This document shows, piece after piece, positions 16,124 through 24,803 of a stretch of DNA of 64,000 nucleotides. Below the pieces are notes generated by a model. The model saw only the letters and a list, made by a program, of their open reading frames with translations, was not told where the DNA came from and did no database searches. Location of the stretch: contig NZ_LISX01000001.1 of assembly GCF_001905465.1 (NCBI RefSeq), positions 234,419 to 298,418 on the forward strand. The letters run 5' to 3'. A program made the position numbers and the translations under genes. This DNA comes from Kitasatospora sp. CB01950 (GTDB lineage Bacteria > Actinomycetota > Actinomycetes > Streptomycetales > Streptomycetaceae). Position 1 is the first letter of the stretch. Each line of letters starts with the position of its first letter.

Positions 16124-16417
16124 TCAGACCTCGATGTCGGCGATCACCCAGGTGGCGAAGGCGCGCCACTGGCCGGCGGCGGCCTGGTGGGCCGGGTGGC
16201 CGAGGTAGGCGGCCAGCGCGTCGCGGTCCTCGACCAGGCTGTTGATCGCATAGTCGTACGCGATGTCCCGCTCGGTGGTGTTCCAGCCGCACTCCCACTC
16301 GCGCAGCTCGGGGACGATCGCGCCCAGCTCGTCGAACGCCTTCGCACCCGCCAGGGCCCGCGGGTCGTCCTTGGCGATGCCGTCGTTGAGCTTGAACAGG
16401 ACCAGGTGCCGGATCAC
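16124..16417 (-). CDS. Dabb-family stress-responsive protein
   Basis: A 97-residue dimeric alpha-beta-barrel (Dabb) protein. It starts MIRHLVLFKL, has the WECGWNT and YDYAINSLVEDRDALAAYLGHPAH patterns, and ends in a beta strand, all diagnostic of the fold. The GTG at 16417 is preceded by GAGGAG. Members range from stress proteins to polyketide cyclases; nothing nearby suggests a biosynthetic substrate, so the function is open. Confidence 0.88.
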   Translation of the reverse strand: MIRHLVLFKLNDGIAKDDPRALAGAKAFDELGAIVPELREWECGWNTTERDIAYDYAINSLVEDRDALAAYLGHPAHQAAAGQWRAFATWVIADIEV

Positions 16418-16513
16418 GATGCCGCTCCTCGCGGATCAGGAGGGCACGCCCCGGCGGGGGAGCGCCCCCGAAGGACGAACCCCGCAAACGCTACAGGGCG
16501 GGTCGGCCCGGCC

Positions 16514-16678
16514 TCAGCGCACCAGTCCGGTCATGAAGGAGCCGACCGCCTTGGCCGCGTCCGAGATCCCGACGAAGCCGGACTGCACCAGCTCGGCGGC
16601 GCGCACCGGCGAGGTGATGATCGTGTAGATGACGAAGATGACCAGAATCCACATGGCCACCTTCTTCGCCTGAGCCAT
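16514..16678 (-). CDS. Small conserved membrane protein
   Basis: A 54-residue protein. One TM at about 7-23 (VAMWILVIFVIYTIITS) follows a basic MAQAKK start, and an amphipathic C-terminus (AAELVQSGFVGISDAAKAVGSFM) follows it. The ATG at 16678 is the only likely start. I recall similar short proteins as conserved in Streptomyces, without a function. Confidence 0.75.
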   Translation of the reverse strand: MAQAKKVAMWILVIFVIYTIITSPVRAAELVQSGFVGISDAAKAVGSFMTGLVR

Positions 16679-17030
16679 CGAACGGGCCTGCCTCCCTGAG
16701 TCGGGCCGCCGTCCTCTCCCCGCACGGCCCTGCCACCCGCAGCTTATCCACCGGACGGCGCAACGGGTGAGGGCCTTGTTCACCTGGCAGGACGAAGGTC
16801 CTGCGCGGACAGGGCTTTCTCCGGGTGTGCCCCTCGCGGCGGCACGGCAGGATGGTTCATGTACCGAGGATCTGGCAGGAATCCCCGGTACGGCGATCCG
16901 GAGGTCCCCGCTGTGGGACCGGGCACCGCGGCTTCCCCCCGACGCGGACCCGGTTGTGGGACCTCCGCCCGGGGCGGCAGCTCGTCCCCCCGGAGCTGCC
17001 GCCCCCACCGCGGACCGAGAGGTTCGTTAC
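16679..17030. other. Gene-free region with inverted repeats
   Basis: About 350 bases between two minus-strand genes. I see no supported gene on either strand. It contains a 12-bp inverted repeat GGGCGGCAGCTC (16972-16983; complement 16993-17004) and two imperfect copies of a GTGGGACC element near 16914 and 16956. It lies downstream of the NACHT gene, so it may hold further terminator or decay signals. Confidence 0.5.
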
Positions 17031-17080
17031 GGCTCCGCACTCCCGAGGCTCGGTGGTCAACCGCTCGGGAGTGCGGAGCC
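17031..17080 (-). terminator. Long hairpin spanning the NACHT gene stop codon
   Basis: A perfect 17-bp stem (GGCTCCGCACTCCCGAG at 17031-17047, complement at 17064-17080) contains an inner CGGT/ACCG pairing. The stop codon of the NACHT gene (17057-17059) lies in the loop, so the hairpin begins inside the coding sequence. It is the likely terminator of the cassette. Confidence 0.65.
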
Positions 17081-20000
17081 GTCCGCTGTCCACGGCGTGA
17101 CCGTGGAGCGCAGCGCCTCGCCGAGCCGGGCGGCCTCGACCGCCACCGACGGCAGCCGTTCGGCGCGCGCCCGGGCGGCCAGCAGCTCCAGCGTCTCCGG
17201 GCCGGGGAAGGCGAACGCCAGGGCCCGCAGCGCCGCGATCCGGGTCTCCTCGTCGCCGTCCGCGACCGCCCGCAGGCGCAGGAACTCCGTCACGTCCGGT
17301 TCGGCCGCCAGGGCCCGCAGCGCCACCCTGCGCGGCAGCGGGTCGGCGTCCGCGACGGCGCGTTCGCGCAGCAGCCCGGCCGGGCGGGCCGTGCGGTGGC
17401 GGGCCAGGGCGTGCAGGGCGATCGCCCGGATCGGCGCGGACGTGTCGGCGACCGCCCGTTCGCGCAGCAGCGCCCGTACCGCCGGGTCGTCCGGCCGGTG
17501 CGCCAGCAGCGCCCGCAGCACGGACAGCCGGACGGCCGCGTCCCGCAGGTGTGCGGCGCGGGCGAGCAGCAGCAGGCCGGCGCGGTCCTCGCCGTCGTAG
17601 CAGCGGACCACGGCGGCCAGCGCCAGGTCCCGGGTGCGCGGGTCGGGGTCGGACACCGCGCGTTCCAGGAACAGGGCGCGGGCCTGCGCGCTCGGCGCGC
17701 GGCGGTCCGCCAGGGCGGTCAGCACCGCGCCGCGCACCAGCGGGTCGGGGGAGTGCACGGCCTCGTGGCGGACGAAGGCGTCGAGTTCCGGGTCGTCGGC
17801 GAAGTGCGCGGCGAGTTCGCCGGTGGCCTGGGCACGGCCGTGCCCGTCGGCGGCCCGGGCGCGTTCGAACAGGAACTCCGCGACCTCCCGGTCGCCCGCC
17901 CAGCCCTGGCCGAGCAGGGTCAGCGCGAAGGCCCGCACCTCGGGCAGTCCGTCGCCGGCGACGAAGCCGCGCAGCTGGTCGGCGACCTGCCGGTCGCCCG
18001 CCCAGCGGTGGGCGAGTACGGCGAGCGTGCGGCGGCGCACGATCGGGTCCGGGTCCTCGGCGACGCGTTGGCGCAGGAACTCGGCGACCTCCGGGTCGCC
18101 CGCCCAGCCGCGGGCCAGCCCGGCCAGCGCCGCCATCCGTACCCGGGGGTCCTTGTCGGCCCCGGCGAGCAGCCGCAGGAACGAGGCGTTGCGCGGGTCC
18201 TCGGCCGGTTGCAGGCAGATCGCCTGCAGGGCCAGGCCGCGCACGCCCGGGTCCCGGTCGGTGCGGACCCGGTCGCGCAGGAACTCCGCGAGCGGGCCGC
18301 CGACCCGCTCGTTCACGGTCAGCGCGAACACCGCGAGGCCGCGCAGCTCCGGGTGCACGTCGGCCGCCGCGATCTCCCGCAGCAGCTGCTGCGCGGGGCC
18401 GTCGTTCGCCCAGCCCTTGCCGAGCGCCAGCATCTCGTTCAGCCGGTTCTCGCCCCGCGCGCCCGCCACCCGGGCGCGCAGGAACGCCCCGCCGGCGGCC
18501 TCGCCCGCCCAGCCGTCGGCGAGCGCCGCCACCGCCGCCTCCTGGGTGAGCGGGTCGGGGTCCTCCTCGATGCGGCGGCGCACGAACGCCCCCACCTGCC
18601 GGTCGCCCGCCCAGCCGTCGGCGAGCGCCGCGAACGCCGCCGCCCGCTGCGCCGGCGACCAGCCGTGCTCGGCCCAGGCCCGCAGCACCGCCGGGCCGCG
18701 CGGGTCGTTCAGCAGCAGCGCGCAGGCCAGCCGGGCCGTCACCGCGCCCACCGCCAGCAGCGGGGACTCGCGCTGCGCGTGGTGCCCGTACACCAGGTAC
18801 CAGCGCAGGAACCGCTCCCGGCCGACCCAGTGCGGGCCGAGTCCGGTCAGCACCGGCCGCAGCCCGTCCAGCGCCTCGACGGTGTCGCCCGACAGCACCG
18901 TCGAGCCCTCCGCGGCGTACGCCTCGAACAGCGCCACCAGGGCGTCCACCACCGCCTCGCTCTGCGCCGTCACCAGGCCGAGCTTGCGGACCTCGCCCAG
19001 GCAGCGCACCGCCAGCACCAGCCACTCCGGCGCCGGGTCGCCCGCCGCGGGCAGGGCGGGCGCGGCCGCGAGGAGGCGGGTGACGGCCTCGCCGACGAAG
19101 CGTTCGTCGAGTTCGCCCGCGAGCAGGAGCAGCACCTCGCGCCAGGCCGGGTCCCGCCAGCGGGCCGCGAAGACGCCCTCCAGCAGCTGTTCCTCGGTCA
19201 GCGACCGTTCCCGGTTGAAGCGGTAGGCGATGTCGGACGCCGCCAGGTACTCCAGGAACGCGCGGTGGACGAAGCCGTACACCTCGCCGCCGAAGCGGCT
19301 CAGGATGAAGTTCCGCTCCCGGAACTGCTGGAGCATCGCCCGGGCGACCGGCGCCGCCCGGTCGGCGGGCAGTTCGTAGCGCTCCCGCAGGTAGCCCTCG
19401 AAGGACGCCAGCAGCACCCGCCCGGGGATGTGGTTGCCGGCGATGCCGTCGCCGCCCTCCTGCATGCGCCGGGCGACCAGCCGCAGCAGCTCCAGGCGGT
19501 CCTCGGACGCCAGGTACGGCATGCCGCCGTCCACCCGCCGGTCCTGCAGGTACTTGCTCGGGTCCCAGTGCTCGACCAGCACGGCCACCGCGTGCTCGTA
19601 CACGGTGCGGCGGTCCCGGGGCAGTTCCCGGCGGCGGCCGATGATCGCCAGGATGGTCAGGATCAGCGGGTTTCCGGCCAGCTCCCGCACGGGCGCGGAG
19701 GACGCCACGGCGGCCGTCACCCGGCGGCGCAGCCGCTGCGCCTCCACGGGGTCGTTGGGGCAGGCGGTGGCGTACCAGAGGGTGGCGAAGGTGTCGATCT
19801 GCCGGTCGTCGAGGTCCTGCAGCATGTAGTGGCCGAACCCGGCGGCGTCCAGCGGTTCGCGCCGGTAGCCGATGACGCGGGACGTCACCAGCACCCGCAC
19901 CTGCGGGTAGCGGGCGGCGAACGCGGCGATCCGCCGGCTCGCGGTCTCCCGGACCTGCGGGTCGAACAGTTCGTCGAGGCCGTCGAAGACCACCAGGGTG

Positions 20001-20764
20001 GCTGCGGGGTGCTCGGTCAGCTGGCGGTCGAGCAGGTCGGCGGGCAGGCCGAGGCCCTCGGTGCCGTGCAGGTGGGCGAGGAAGTCCTCGAAGGTCCGCT
20101 CCCGCCACTCCGGGTCGGCGTAGCGGCGCAGTTCGACGATCAGCGGCAGCCGGCCGGCGAGCGCGGCGACCTCCTCGGGGACGGCCGCGCCGGGGTGGAC
20201 CAGCGGTTCGGTCAGCGTCAGGCCGAGGAACCGGGCCAGGGTGGACTTCCCGGAGCCGGGGTCGCCGAGCAGCACTGCGCGGTGGCCGTCCGGGCCGGCC
20301 AGCATCGGCAGCACCGGCACCGCCGGGCGGCGGCGGTAGGCCTCCCGCACCCGGCGGACGGTTTCGCGCTCCACGCCGGGCGGCAGCCGGCCCGGGTCGA
20401 GTTCGCCGGTCTCGGTCAGCCGTTTCAGCAGCTCGCGGGGGAGTTCCACCGGCGGCGGGTCGGCCCGGACCAGCTGCGGGACGAAGACCTCGCGCAGGTG
20501 CACCGCCGGGTGCTCGTCCTGCTCGGACAGCGGGGTCAGCACCTCCAGGTCGAGCCGGTGGTAGCGCTCGCGCAGCCGCACCGCGTGGCGTCGGCGGGCC
20601 GCGTCCAGGTCGCCCGGGGGCGGAGGTGGGGTGCCCACGGTGATCTGCACGCTCCGGGCGTGCTGGATCATCGTCAGGTCACGACCGGCGGTGGCGTGTT
20701 CGGCGGACTGGCCGCCGCTCGCGGCGCCCTCGGCGCCGAACAGCCGGCGCCAGAAGCCGCTCAC
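17057..20764 (-). CDS. NACHT-HEAT STAND NTPase (NLR-like) with N-terminal shared motif
   Basis: A 1235-residue cytoplasmic STAND ATPase. Residues 18-44 carry a short motif (GQSA, then AGRDL, MIQ, SVQI) that recurs twice in the neighbouring small protein. A helical segment precedes the NACHT module: Walker A GDPGSGKST (167-175), Walker B LVVFDGLDEL (257-266) and VTSR (293-296). A winged-helix-type region contains the typical bacterial NACHT pattern HRAFLEYLAA. From about 735 to the end are some 15 HEAT-like units of 30-34 residues, several with WAGD and R-DPDP, the probable sensor. The GTG start at 20764 overlaps the stop of the small gene (GTGA). Many bacterial NACHT proteins are anti-phage sensors; the specific trigger is unknown. 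Confidence 0.88.
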   Translation of the reverse strand: MSGFWRRLFGAEGAASGGQSAEHATAGRDLTMIQHARSVQITVGTPPPPPGDLDAARRRHAVRLRERYHRLDLEVLTPLSEQDEHPAVHLREVFVPQLVRADPPPVELPRELLKRLTETGELDPGRLPPGVERETVRRVREAYRRRPAVPVLPMLAGPDGHRAVLLGDPGSGKSTLARFLGLTLTEPLVHPGAAVPEEVAALAGRLPLIVELRRYADPEWRERTFEDFLAHLHGTEGLGLPADLLDRQLTEHPAATLVVFDGLDELFDPQVRETASRRIAAFAARYPQVRVLVTSRVIGYRREPLDAAGFGHYMLQDLDDRQIDTFATLWYATACPNDPVEAQRLRRRVTAAVASSAPVRELAGNPLILTILAIIGRRRELPRDRRTVYEHAVAVLVEHWDPSKYLQDRRVDGGMPYLASEDRLELLRLVARRMQEGGDGIAGNHIPGRVLLASFEGYLRERYELPADRAAPVARAMLQQFRERNFILSRFGGEVYGFVHRAFLEYLAASDIAYRFNRERSLTEEQLLEGVFAARWRDPAWREVLLLLAGELDERFVGEAVTRLLAAAPALPAAGDPAPEWLVLAVRCLGEVRKLGLVTAQSEAVVDALVALFEAYAAEGSTVLSGDTVEALDGLRPVLTGLGPHWVGRERFLRWYLVYGHHAQRESPLLAVGAVTARLACALLLNDPRGPAVLRAWAEHGWSPAQRAAAFAALADGWAGDRQVGAFVRRRIEEDPDPLTQEAAVAALADGWAGEAAGGAFLRARVAGARGENRLNEMLALGKGWANDGPAQQLLREIAAADVHPELRGLAVFALTVNERVGGPLAEFLRDRVRTDRDPGVRGLALQAICLQPAEDPRNASFLRLLAGADKDPRVRMAALAGLARGWAGDPEVAEFLRQRVAEDPDPIVRRRTLAVLAHRWAGDRQVADQLRGFVAGDGLPEVRAFALTLLGQGWAGDREVAEFLFERARAADGHGRAQATGELAAHFADDPELDAFVRHEAVHSPDPLVRGAVLTALADRRAPSAQARALFLERAVSDPDPRTRDLALAAVVRCYDGEDRAGLLLLARAAHLRDAAVRLSVLRALLAHRPDDPAVRALLRERAVADTSAPIRAIALHALARHRTARPAGLLRERAVADADPLPRRVALRALAAEPDVTEFLRLRAVADGDEETRIAALRALAFAFPGPETLELLAARARAERLPSVAVEAARLGEALRSTVTPWTADGSALPSG

Positions 20765-21183
20765 GGCTGCTGCTCGCCGAACCGGACCGACCCCTCCACC
20801 CCGTCCACCAGGTTCACGTCGCCGCCCGCGCGGACGCCGCGCGCCGACTGGCCGTCATCCGCCGTGTCGGTGACGGGAGTTGTGGCGGCGTCGGGGACGG
20901 TCCCGGGGGCGGGCGAGCCGCCGATGACCACGTCGCCCTTCACGTTGCGCACCATCCGCACCGAGCCGCCGGCGGCCGCGCCGTCCGCGGACTGGCCGCC
21001 GCCGCGGCCGCGGATGCCGCCCGTCACCGACAGCACCAGGCCCGCCAGCCCGACGAACAGGCCCAGCACGCCCGCCCATTGATTCGCCCGGTCCAGGCCC
21101 TCTCCCCACAGGAAGAACGCCAGCCCCACCACCGAGATCCCGGCCCCGACCCACACCAACCAGCGCCACCTCGTACTCCCCAT
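20761..21183 (-). CDS. Small two-TM protein with two copies of the NACHT-shared motif (candidate effector)
   Basis: A 140-residue protein. A short basic start is followed by two TM helices (about 8-26 and 37-55), so both ends lie on the same side. The tail holds two copies of the motif seen at the NACHT N-terminus, at 63-88 (GQSADGAAAGG then VRM, DVVIG) and 111-136 (GQSARGVRAGG then VNL, SVRFG), joined by a Pro/Thr/Asp-rich linker. GAGGGG precedes the ATG at 21183. It is translated immediately ahead of the NACHT gene with overlapping stop and start codons. It matches no family I know. I infer a membrane effector, or a membrane anchor for the NACHT protein. Confidence 0.72.
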   Translation of the reverse strand: MGSTRWRWLVWVGAGISVVGLAFFLWGEGLDRANQWAGVLGLFVGLAGLVLSVTGGIRGRGGGQSADGAAAGGSVRMVRNVKGDVVIGGSPAPGTVPDAATTPVTDTADDGQSARGVRAGGDVNLVDGVEGSVRFGEQQP

Positions 21184-21446
21184 GCGGGCATCATCCCCTC
21201 AACTGCGCCCCGGGCAACCGGAAATGGGCGCCCAGTGCGGTGCCCGGGGGAAACCGGGCGGCCCGGGTTTCCACTCCGAAGGCCCCCCGGCGGCTGGACC
21301 GGGCGGGTACTTACCGGCGGTCGCTCGCGTGTCCGAGCATCGAGGCCACGTTCGGGCGGGTCGACTGCGAGGCGTCGACAGCAGACCGCGTGCGTCCGTG
21401 GCGGGGCAGTGGCCCGGCGGAGCGCCGCAGGAAGGCGGAACGAGAA

Positions 21447-23441
21447 GTGCTGACCACCCATCGGCCGGTCGGGGCCGGCCGCAGACTCCTGGCGGGGGCG
21501 GTCTGCGCCCTGGCCGTCCTCGCCCCGGCCGCGCTGCCGCCGGCCGCCGCCGCGCCGACCGTGCCCCGGGCCGGCTCCGGCACCCTGCTGGTGTCCGAGA
21601 CGTTCACCGGCGCGACCGCCGACCCGGCGTTCGTCGCCACCCAGGGCGCCTGCCTGACCGGCGCCCCGACCGCCCCGCCCCCGGTCGGCAACCCGCACCC
21701 GCTGCCCGGCTGCCCCGACGCCGGGACCGGCCCCGTGCCGCCGAACAACGCCGCCCCGCACGGCTACCTGCGGATGACCGACGCCGGCCACGACCGCACC
21801 GCCGCCGTGCTGTACGAGCGGCCGCTGCCCGCCCACGAGGGCATCCAGGTCTCGTTCGAGCAGTGGCAGTACGGCGGCGACCCCGCCGAGCCGCGCCCCG
21901 CCGACGGCATCTCGTTCTTCCTGGTCGACGGCGCCGCCCCGCTGAGTCGGCCCGGCGCGTACGGCGGCAGCCTGGGGTACGCCCAGAAGCTGCCCGACGA
22001 CAACCCCGCCAACCCGTTCCTGCCGGGCGTCGAGGGCGGGTACCTCGGCGTCGGGCTCGACGTGCTCGGCAACTACTTCGGCGACTGGGAGCGCCGCGGC
22101 AACGGCTGCCCGCCCGGCGAGCGCTCCCCGGCCGGCACCGGCTTCCACGCACCCGCGCCCGGGCCCAACATGATCACCCTGCGCGGGCCCGGCGAGGACA
22201 CCACCGGGTACTGCTACCTCGCCGCGACCACCAGCAACACCACCACGACCGGACCGTGGCCCTCCACCCTGCCCGGCGAGCTGCAGGGCCCCACCACCGC
22301 CGCCGACCTGCCGCCCGGCATCACCCCGGCGCAGGCCGAGCTCGCGCTGGTGCCCAGTCGGCGCACCGTCACCGTCACCGTCACGCCCACCCCCGACCCG
22401 CAGATCGAGGTGGACGTCGACTTCGGTTCCGGACCGGTCCGGGTGCTCAGCACTCCCGCGCCCCAACCGGTGCCCGCCACCTACAAGTTCGGCTTCGCCT
22501 CGTCCACCGGCGACTTCACCGACGTGCACCTGCTGCGCAACGTCGTCGCCCGCAGCGTCAACCCGCTGCCCCAGCTGAACCTGGTCAAGCAGATCGACCG
22601 GACGACGCCGCTGCCCGACCCGGTCACCGCCGGCACCGTGCTGCCCTACCAGTTCGTGGTCACCAACGCGGGCGACATCGAGATCCGCGACCTGGTGGTC
22701 AGCGACCCGGTGGTCGGCGCCGTCAGCTGCCCGACCGGCACGCTGGCGGTCGGCGAGACGGTCACCTGCACCGGCACGTACACCGTCACCGCCGAGGACG
22801 TGCGGCGCGGCTACCTCACCAACGTCGCCGTCGCCGACGGCGACTCGGACAGCGGGCCGGTCGTCTCGCCGGAGGCCGAGCACACGCTGCCGCTGAACGA
22901 CGCCTACGGCCTGCTGCTGGAGAAGCGCGTCGACGACGACCGGGTCTACCGGGTCGGCGAGACCGCGACCTACACCTACACCGTCACCAACACCACCGAT
23001 CAGGAGGTCTCCGACCTCGCCGTGCTCGACGACCGGCTGACCGGGGTGCAGTGCGAGTCCACCACGCTGGCCCCGTTCGACACGCCCGGCGCGGCCACCA
23101 CCTGCACCGGGTCGTACACCGTCACCGAGGCCGACGCCGACGCCGGAACGGTCCACAACACCGCGCACGCCACCGGCACCGCGCCAGAACGGACCGTCAC
23201 CTCGCCGCCCGCCGAGGAGGAGATCGTCGTCCGGGGCGAGGGGCCGAGCCCCAGCCCGTCGCCGTCGCACTCCAAGCACCCCTCGGAGCCGCCGTCCGAG
23301 CACCCGTCCGAGCACCCGGGCCGCCCGGGCGAGCTGCCCAGGACCGGTGGTGACGGATCCCCGGTGCTGCCGCTGCTGCTCTCCGCCGGACTGGGCGTGG
23401 TCGGCCTGCTCACCCTCCGCTGGGCCCGCCGCCGCGGCTGA
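21447..23441 (+). CDS. LPXTG-anchored surface protein with lectin-like and DUF11 domains
   Basis: A 664-residue sortase substrate. A signal peptide (about 1-31, cleavage in the Ala run before APTVPRAG) precedes a legume-lectin-like beta-sandwich (about 40-370; DGISFFLVDGA and GGYLGVGLDVLGNY are typical). Two DUF11 repeats follow (about 375-475 and 490-600; YQFVVTNAGD and YTYTVTNTTDQ). A Pro/Ser/His linker leads to ELPRTGGDGS, a TM and WARRRG, a canonical sortase signal. The GTG at 21447 is preceded by AGGAAGG. It is probably displayed on hyphae; the ligand is unknown. A terminator at 23480 ends the gene. Confidence 0.87.
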   Translation: MLTTHRPVGAGRRLLAGAVCALAVLAPAALPPAAAAPTVPRAGSGTLLVSETFTGATADPAFVATQGACLTGAPTAPPPVGNPHPLPGCPDAGTGPVPPNNAAPHGYLRMTDAGHDRTAAVLYERPLPAHEGIQVSFEQWQYGGDPAEPRPADGISFFLVDGAAPLSRPGAYGGSLGYAQKLPDDNPANPFLPGVEGGYLGVGLDVLGNYFGDWERRGNGCPPGERSPAGTGFHAPAPGPNMITLRGPGEDTTGYCYLAATTSNTTTTGPWPSTLPGELQGPTTAADLPPGITPAQAELALVPSRRTVTVTVTPTPDPQIEVDVDFGSGPVRVLSTPAPQPVPATYKFGFASSTGDFTDVHLLRNVVARSVNPLPQLNLVKQIDRTTPLPDPVTAGTVLPYQFVVTNAGDIEIRDLVVSDPVVGAVSCPTGTLAVGETVTCTGTYTVTAEDVRRGYLTNVAVADGDSDSGPVVSPEAEHTLPLNDAYGLLLEKRVDDDRVYRVGETATYTYTVTNTTDQEVSDLAVLDDRLTGVQCESTTLAPFDTPGAATTCTGSYTVTEADADAGTVHNTAHATGTAPERTVTSPPAEEEIVVRGEGPSPSPSPSHSKHPSEPPSEHPSEHPGRPGELPRTGGDGSPVLPLLLSAGLGVVGLLTLRWARRRG

Positions 23442-23479
23442 CCCGCGCGGTACCCGGAAACGCCGCACCCGGAAACGGA

Positions 23480-23510
23480 GAAGGGCCCCGACCTGAGGTC
23501 GGGGCCCTTC
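23480..23510. terminator. Bidirectional intrinsic terminator
   Basis: A perfect 14-bp stem (GAAGGGCCCCGACC at 23480-23493, complement at 23497-23510) with a 3-nt loop lies between the convergent LPXTG gene and tRNA-Ser(CGA). It sits 7 bases from the tRNA 3' end. Confidence 0.88.
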
Positions 23511-23516
23511 AACAAG

Positions 23517-23603
23517 CGGTAGCGGTGGGATTCGAACCCACGGTGGAGTTGCCCCCACACACGCTTTCGAGGCGTGCTCCTTTGGCCGCTCGGACACGCT
23601 ACC
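23517..23603 (-). tRNA. tRNA-Ser (anticodon CGA)
   Basis: An 87-nt class II tRNA. Acceptor GGTAGCG pairs with CGCTACC, the anticodon arm CACGC-CTCGAAA-GCGTG gives CGA, there is a long variable arm, and the T-arm is GTGGGTTCGAATCCCAC. No CCA is encoded. It reads UCG, a frequent serine codon at this GC content. Confidence 0.96.
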
Positions 23604-23670
23604 GAGGGGAACTCTACCGGATGGGCGGGGACGGACGAAATCCGTTTCGGGCGGGAGATCGGCGCGGTGG

Positions 23671-24210
23671 TCAGCGCTGGGTGTCGAAGAATGCCCGCAG
23701 TTGGGCGGTGCACTCCTCGGCGAGCACGCCCGGGATCACCTCGGGGCGGTGGTTGAGCCGGTTGTCGCGCAGGACGTCGAAGAGCGAGCCGGCCGCGCCG
23801 GCCTTCGGGTCGAGGGCGCCGTAGACCACCCGGTCCAGCCGGGACAGCACGATCGCGCCCGCGCACATGGTGCACGGCTCCAGCGTCACCACCAGGGTGC
23901 AGCCGCTCAGCCGCCACTCGCCGACGGCGTTCGCCGCCTGACGGATCGCCACCACCTCGGCGTGCCCGGTGGGGTCTCCGACGGCCTCGCGGACGTTGTG
24001 GCCGCGGCCCAGCACCGACCCGTCCGGCCCGAGGACGAACGCCCCGACCGGGACGTCATCGGTGGCGGTGGCCAGTGCCGCCTCGTCGATGGCGAGGCGC
24101 ATCAGGTCGCGCCACCGGTCGCGGACCGGATCGGGGCGTTCGGGGGCGGGCAGCGGGGCGATCCGCGGCCGGTCGCCCAGGGTGCCGGCGGGGAGGGGAA
24201 CGGACTGCAT
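23671..24210 (-). CDS. tadA: tRNA-specific adenosine deaminase
   Basis: A 179-residue cytidine/deoxycytidylate deaminase-fold enzyme. HAE (in TGHAEVVAIR) provides the zinc-binding His and the catalytic Glu, and PCTMC provides the two zinc-binding Cys. The core from MRLAIDEAAL to AFFDTQR matches TadA, which converts A34 of tRNA-Arg(ACG) to inosine; two such tRNA genes are in this window. I chose the ATG at 24210. An in-frame GTG at 24237 lies 3 bases from the upstream stop and is possible if translation is coupled. The upstream gene encodes the protein usually found with actinobacterial tadA. Confidence 0.92.
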   Translation of the reverse strand: MQSVPLPAGTLGDRPRIAPLPAPERPDPVRDRWRDLMRLAIDEAALATATDDVPVGAFVLGPDGSVLGRGHNVREAVGDPTGHAEVVAIRQAANAVGEWRLSGCTLVVTLEPCTMCAGAIVLSRLDRVVYGALDPKAGAAGSLFDVLRDNRLNHRPEVIPGVLAEECTAQLRAFFDTQR

Positions 24211-24239
24211 GGACCCAGTGTCGGACACCGGGACCACCG

Positions 24240-24803
24240 CTACCGAACGGCCTCCAGGATCTCGCCGCAGCCGAGGGCCTCGGCGATCTCGCCGAGCGCG
24301 TCGCCCGGCGCCGCGCCCTCGCCCGCGAGCTCCAGCAGCGCGGCCTGGCCGAGGCCGAACTCGCTCAGCAGTTCGGAGTCGCCGATCGGCCCGACCGGCG
24401 TCGCGCCCGGTCCGCCGGCCGGCTCGTCGTCCTCGTCCGCGTCGTCGGCCTCGTCGTTCGCGTCGGTGTTCTCGTCGAGTTCGGCCACCAAGCCGTCCAG
24501 GTCGTCGAAGTCGGCCTCCCCGTCCTGTTCGATCAGCTCGTCGGTGAGCACCGAGCCGTACGAACTGCGCGCCGCGGCGGCCGCGTCGGAGACGAAGATC
24601 CGCGGGTCGTCCTCACCGTCGATCCGCAGGACGGCGAACCAGGCGTCCTCCTGCTCGATGAAGACCAGCACCGTGTCGTCGTCCTCGGCCGTCTCGCGGG
24701 CCAGGTCGGTCAGGTCGGCCAGGGTCTCTACGTCGTCGAGTTCGGTCTCGCTCACATCCCACCCGGCACCGGTGCGAGCAAGCACTGCAGCGAAGTACGC
24801 CAC
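24240..24803 (-). CDS. tRNA adenosine deaminase-associated protein
   Basis: A 187-residue acidic protein beginning MAYFAAVLART, with VLVFIEQEDAWFAVLRIDGEDDPRIFVSD as its core. The centre is a long Asp/Glu-rich stretch (DANDEADDADEDDEPAG) and the C-terminus is helical. It is known only as a conserved partner gene of tadA in actinomycetes; the biochemical role is undefined. The GTG at 24803 has GGGAG 8 bases upstream, while a GTG three codons earlier has its SD too close. Confidence 0.85.
   Translation of the reverse strand: MAYFAAVLARTGAGWDVSETELDDVETLADLTDLARETAEDDDTVLVFIEQEDAWFAVLRIDGEDDPRIFVSDAAAAARSSYGSVLTDELIEQDGEADFDDLDGLVAELDENTDANDEADDADEDDEPAGGPGATPVGPIGDSELLSEFGLGQAALLELAGEGAAPGDALGEIAEALGCGEILEAVR

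Noticed and set aside
16859-21082. Open frame of 1407 codons on the plus strand
   Set aside because: It is antisense to the NACHT gene, Gln/Arg/Val-rich and without domain patterns. It results from the high GC3 of the true gene.
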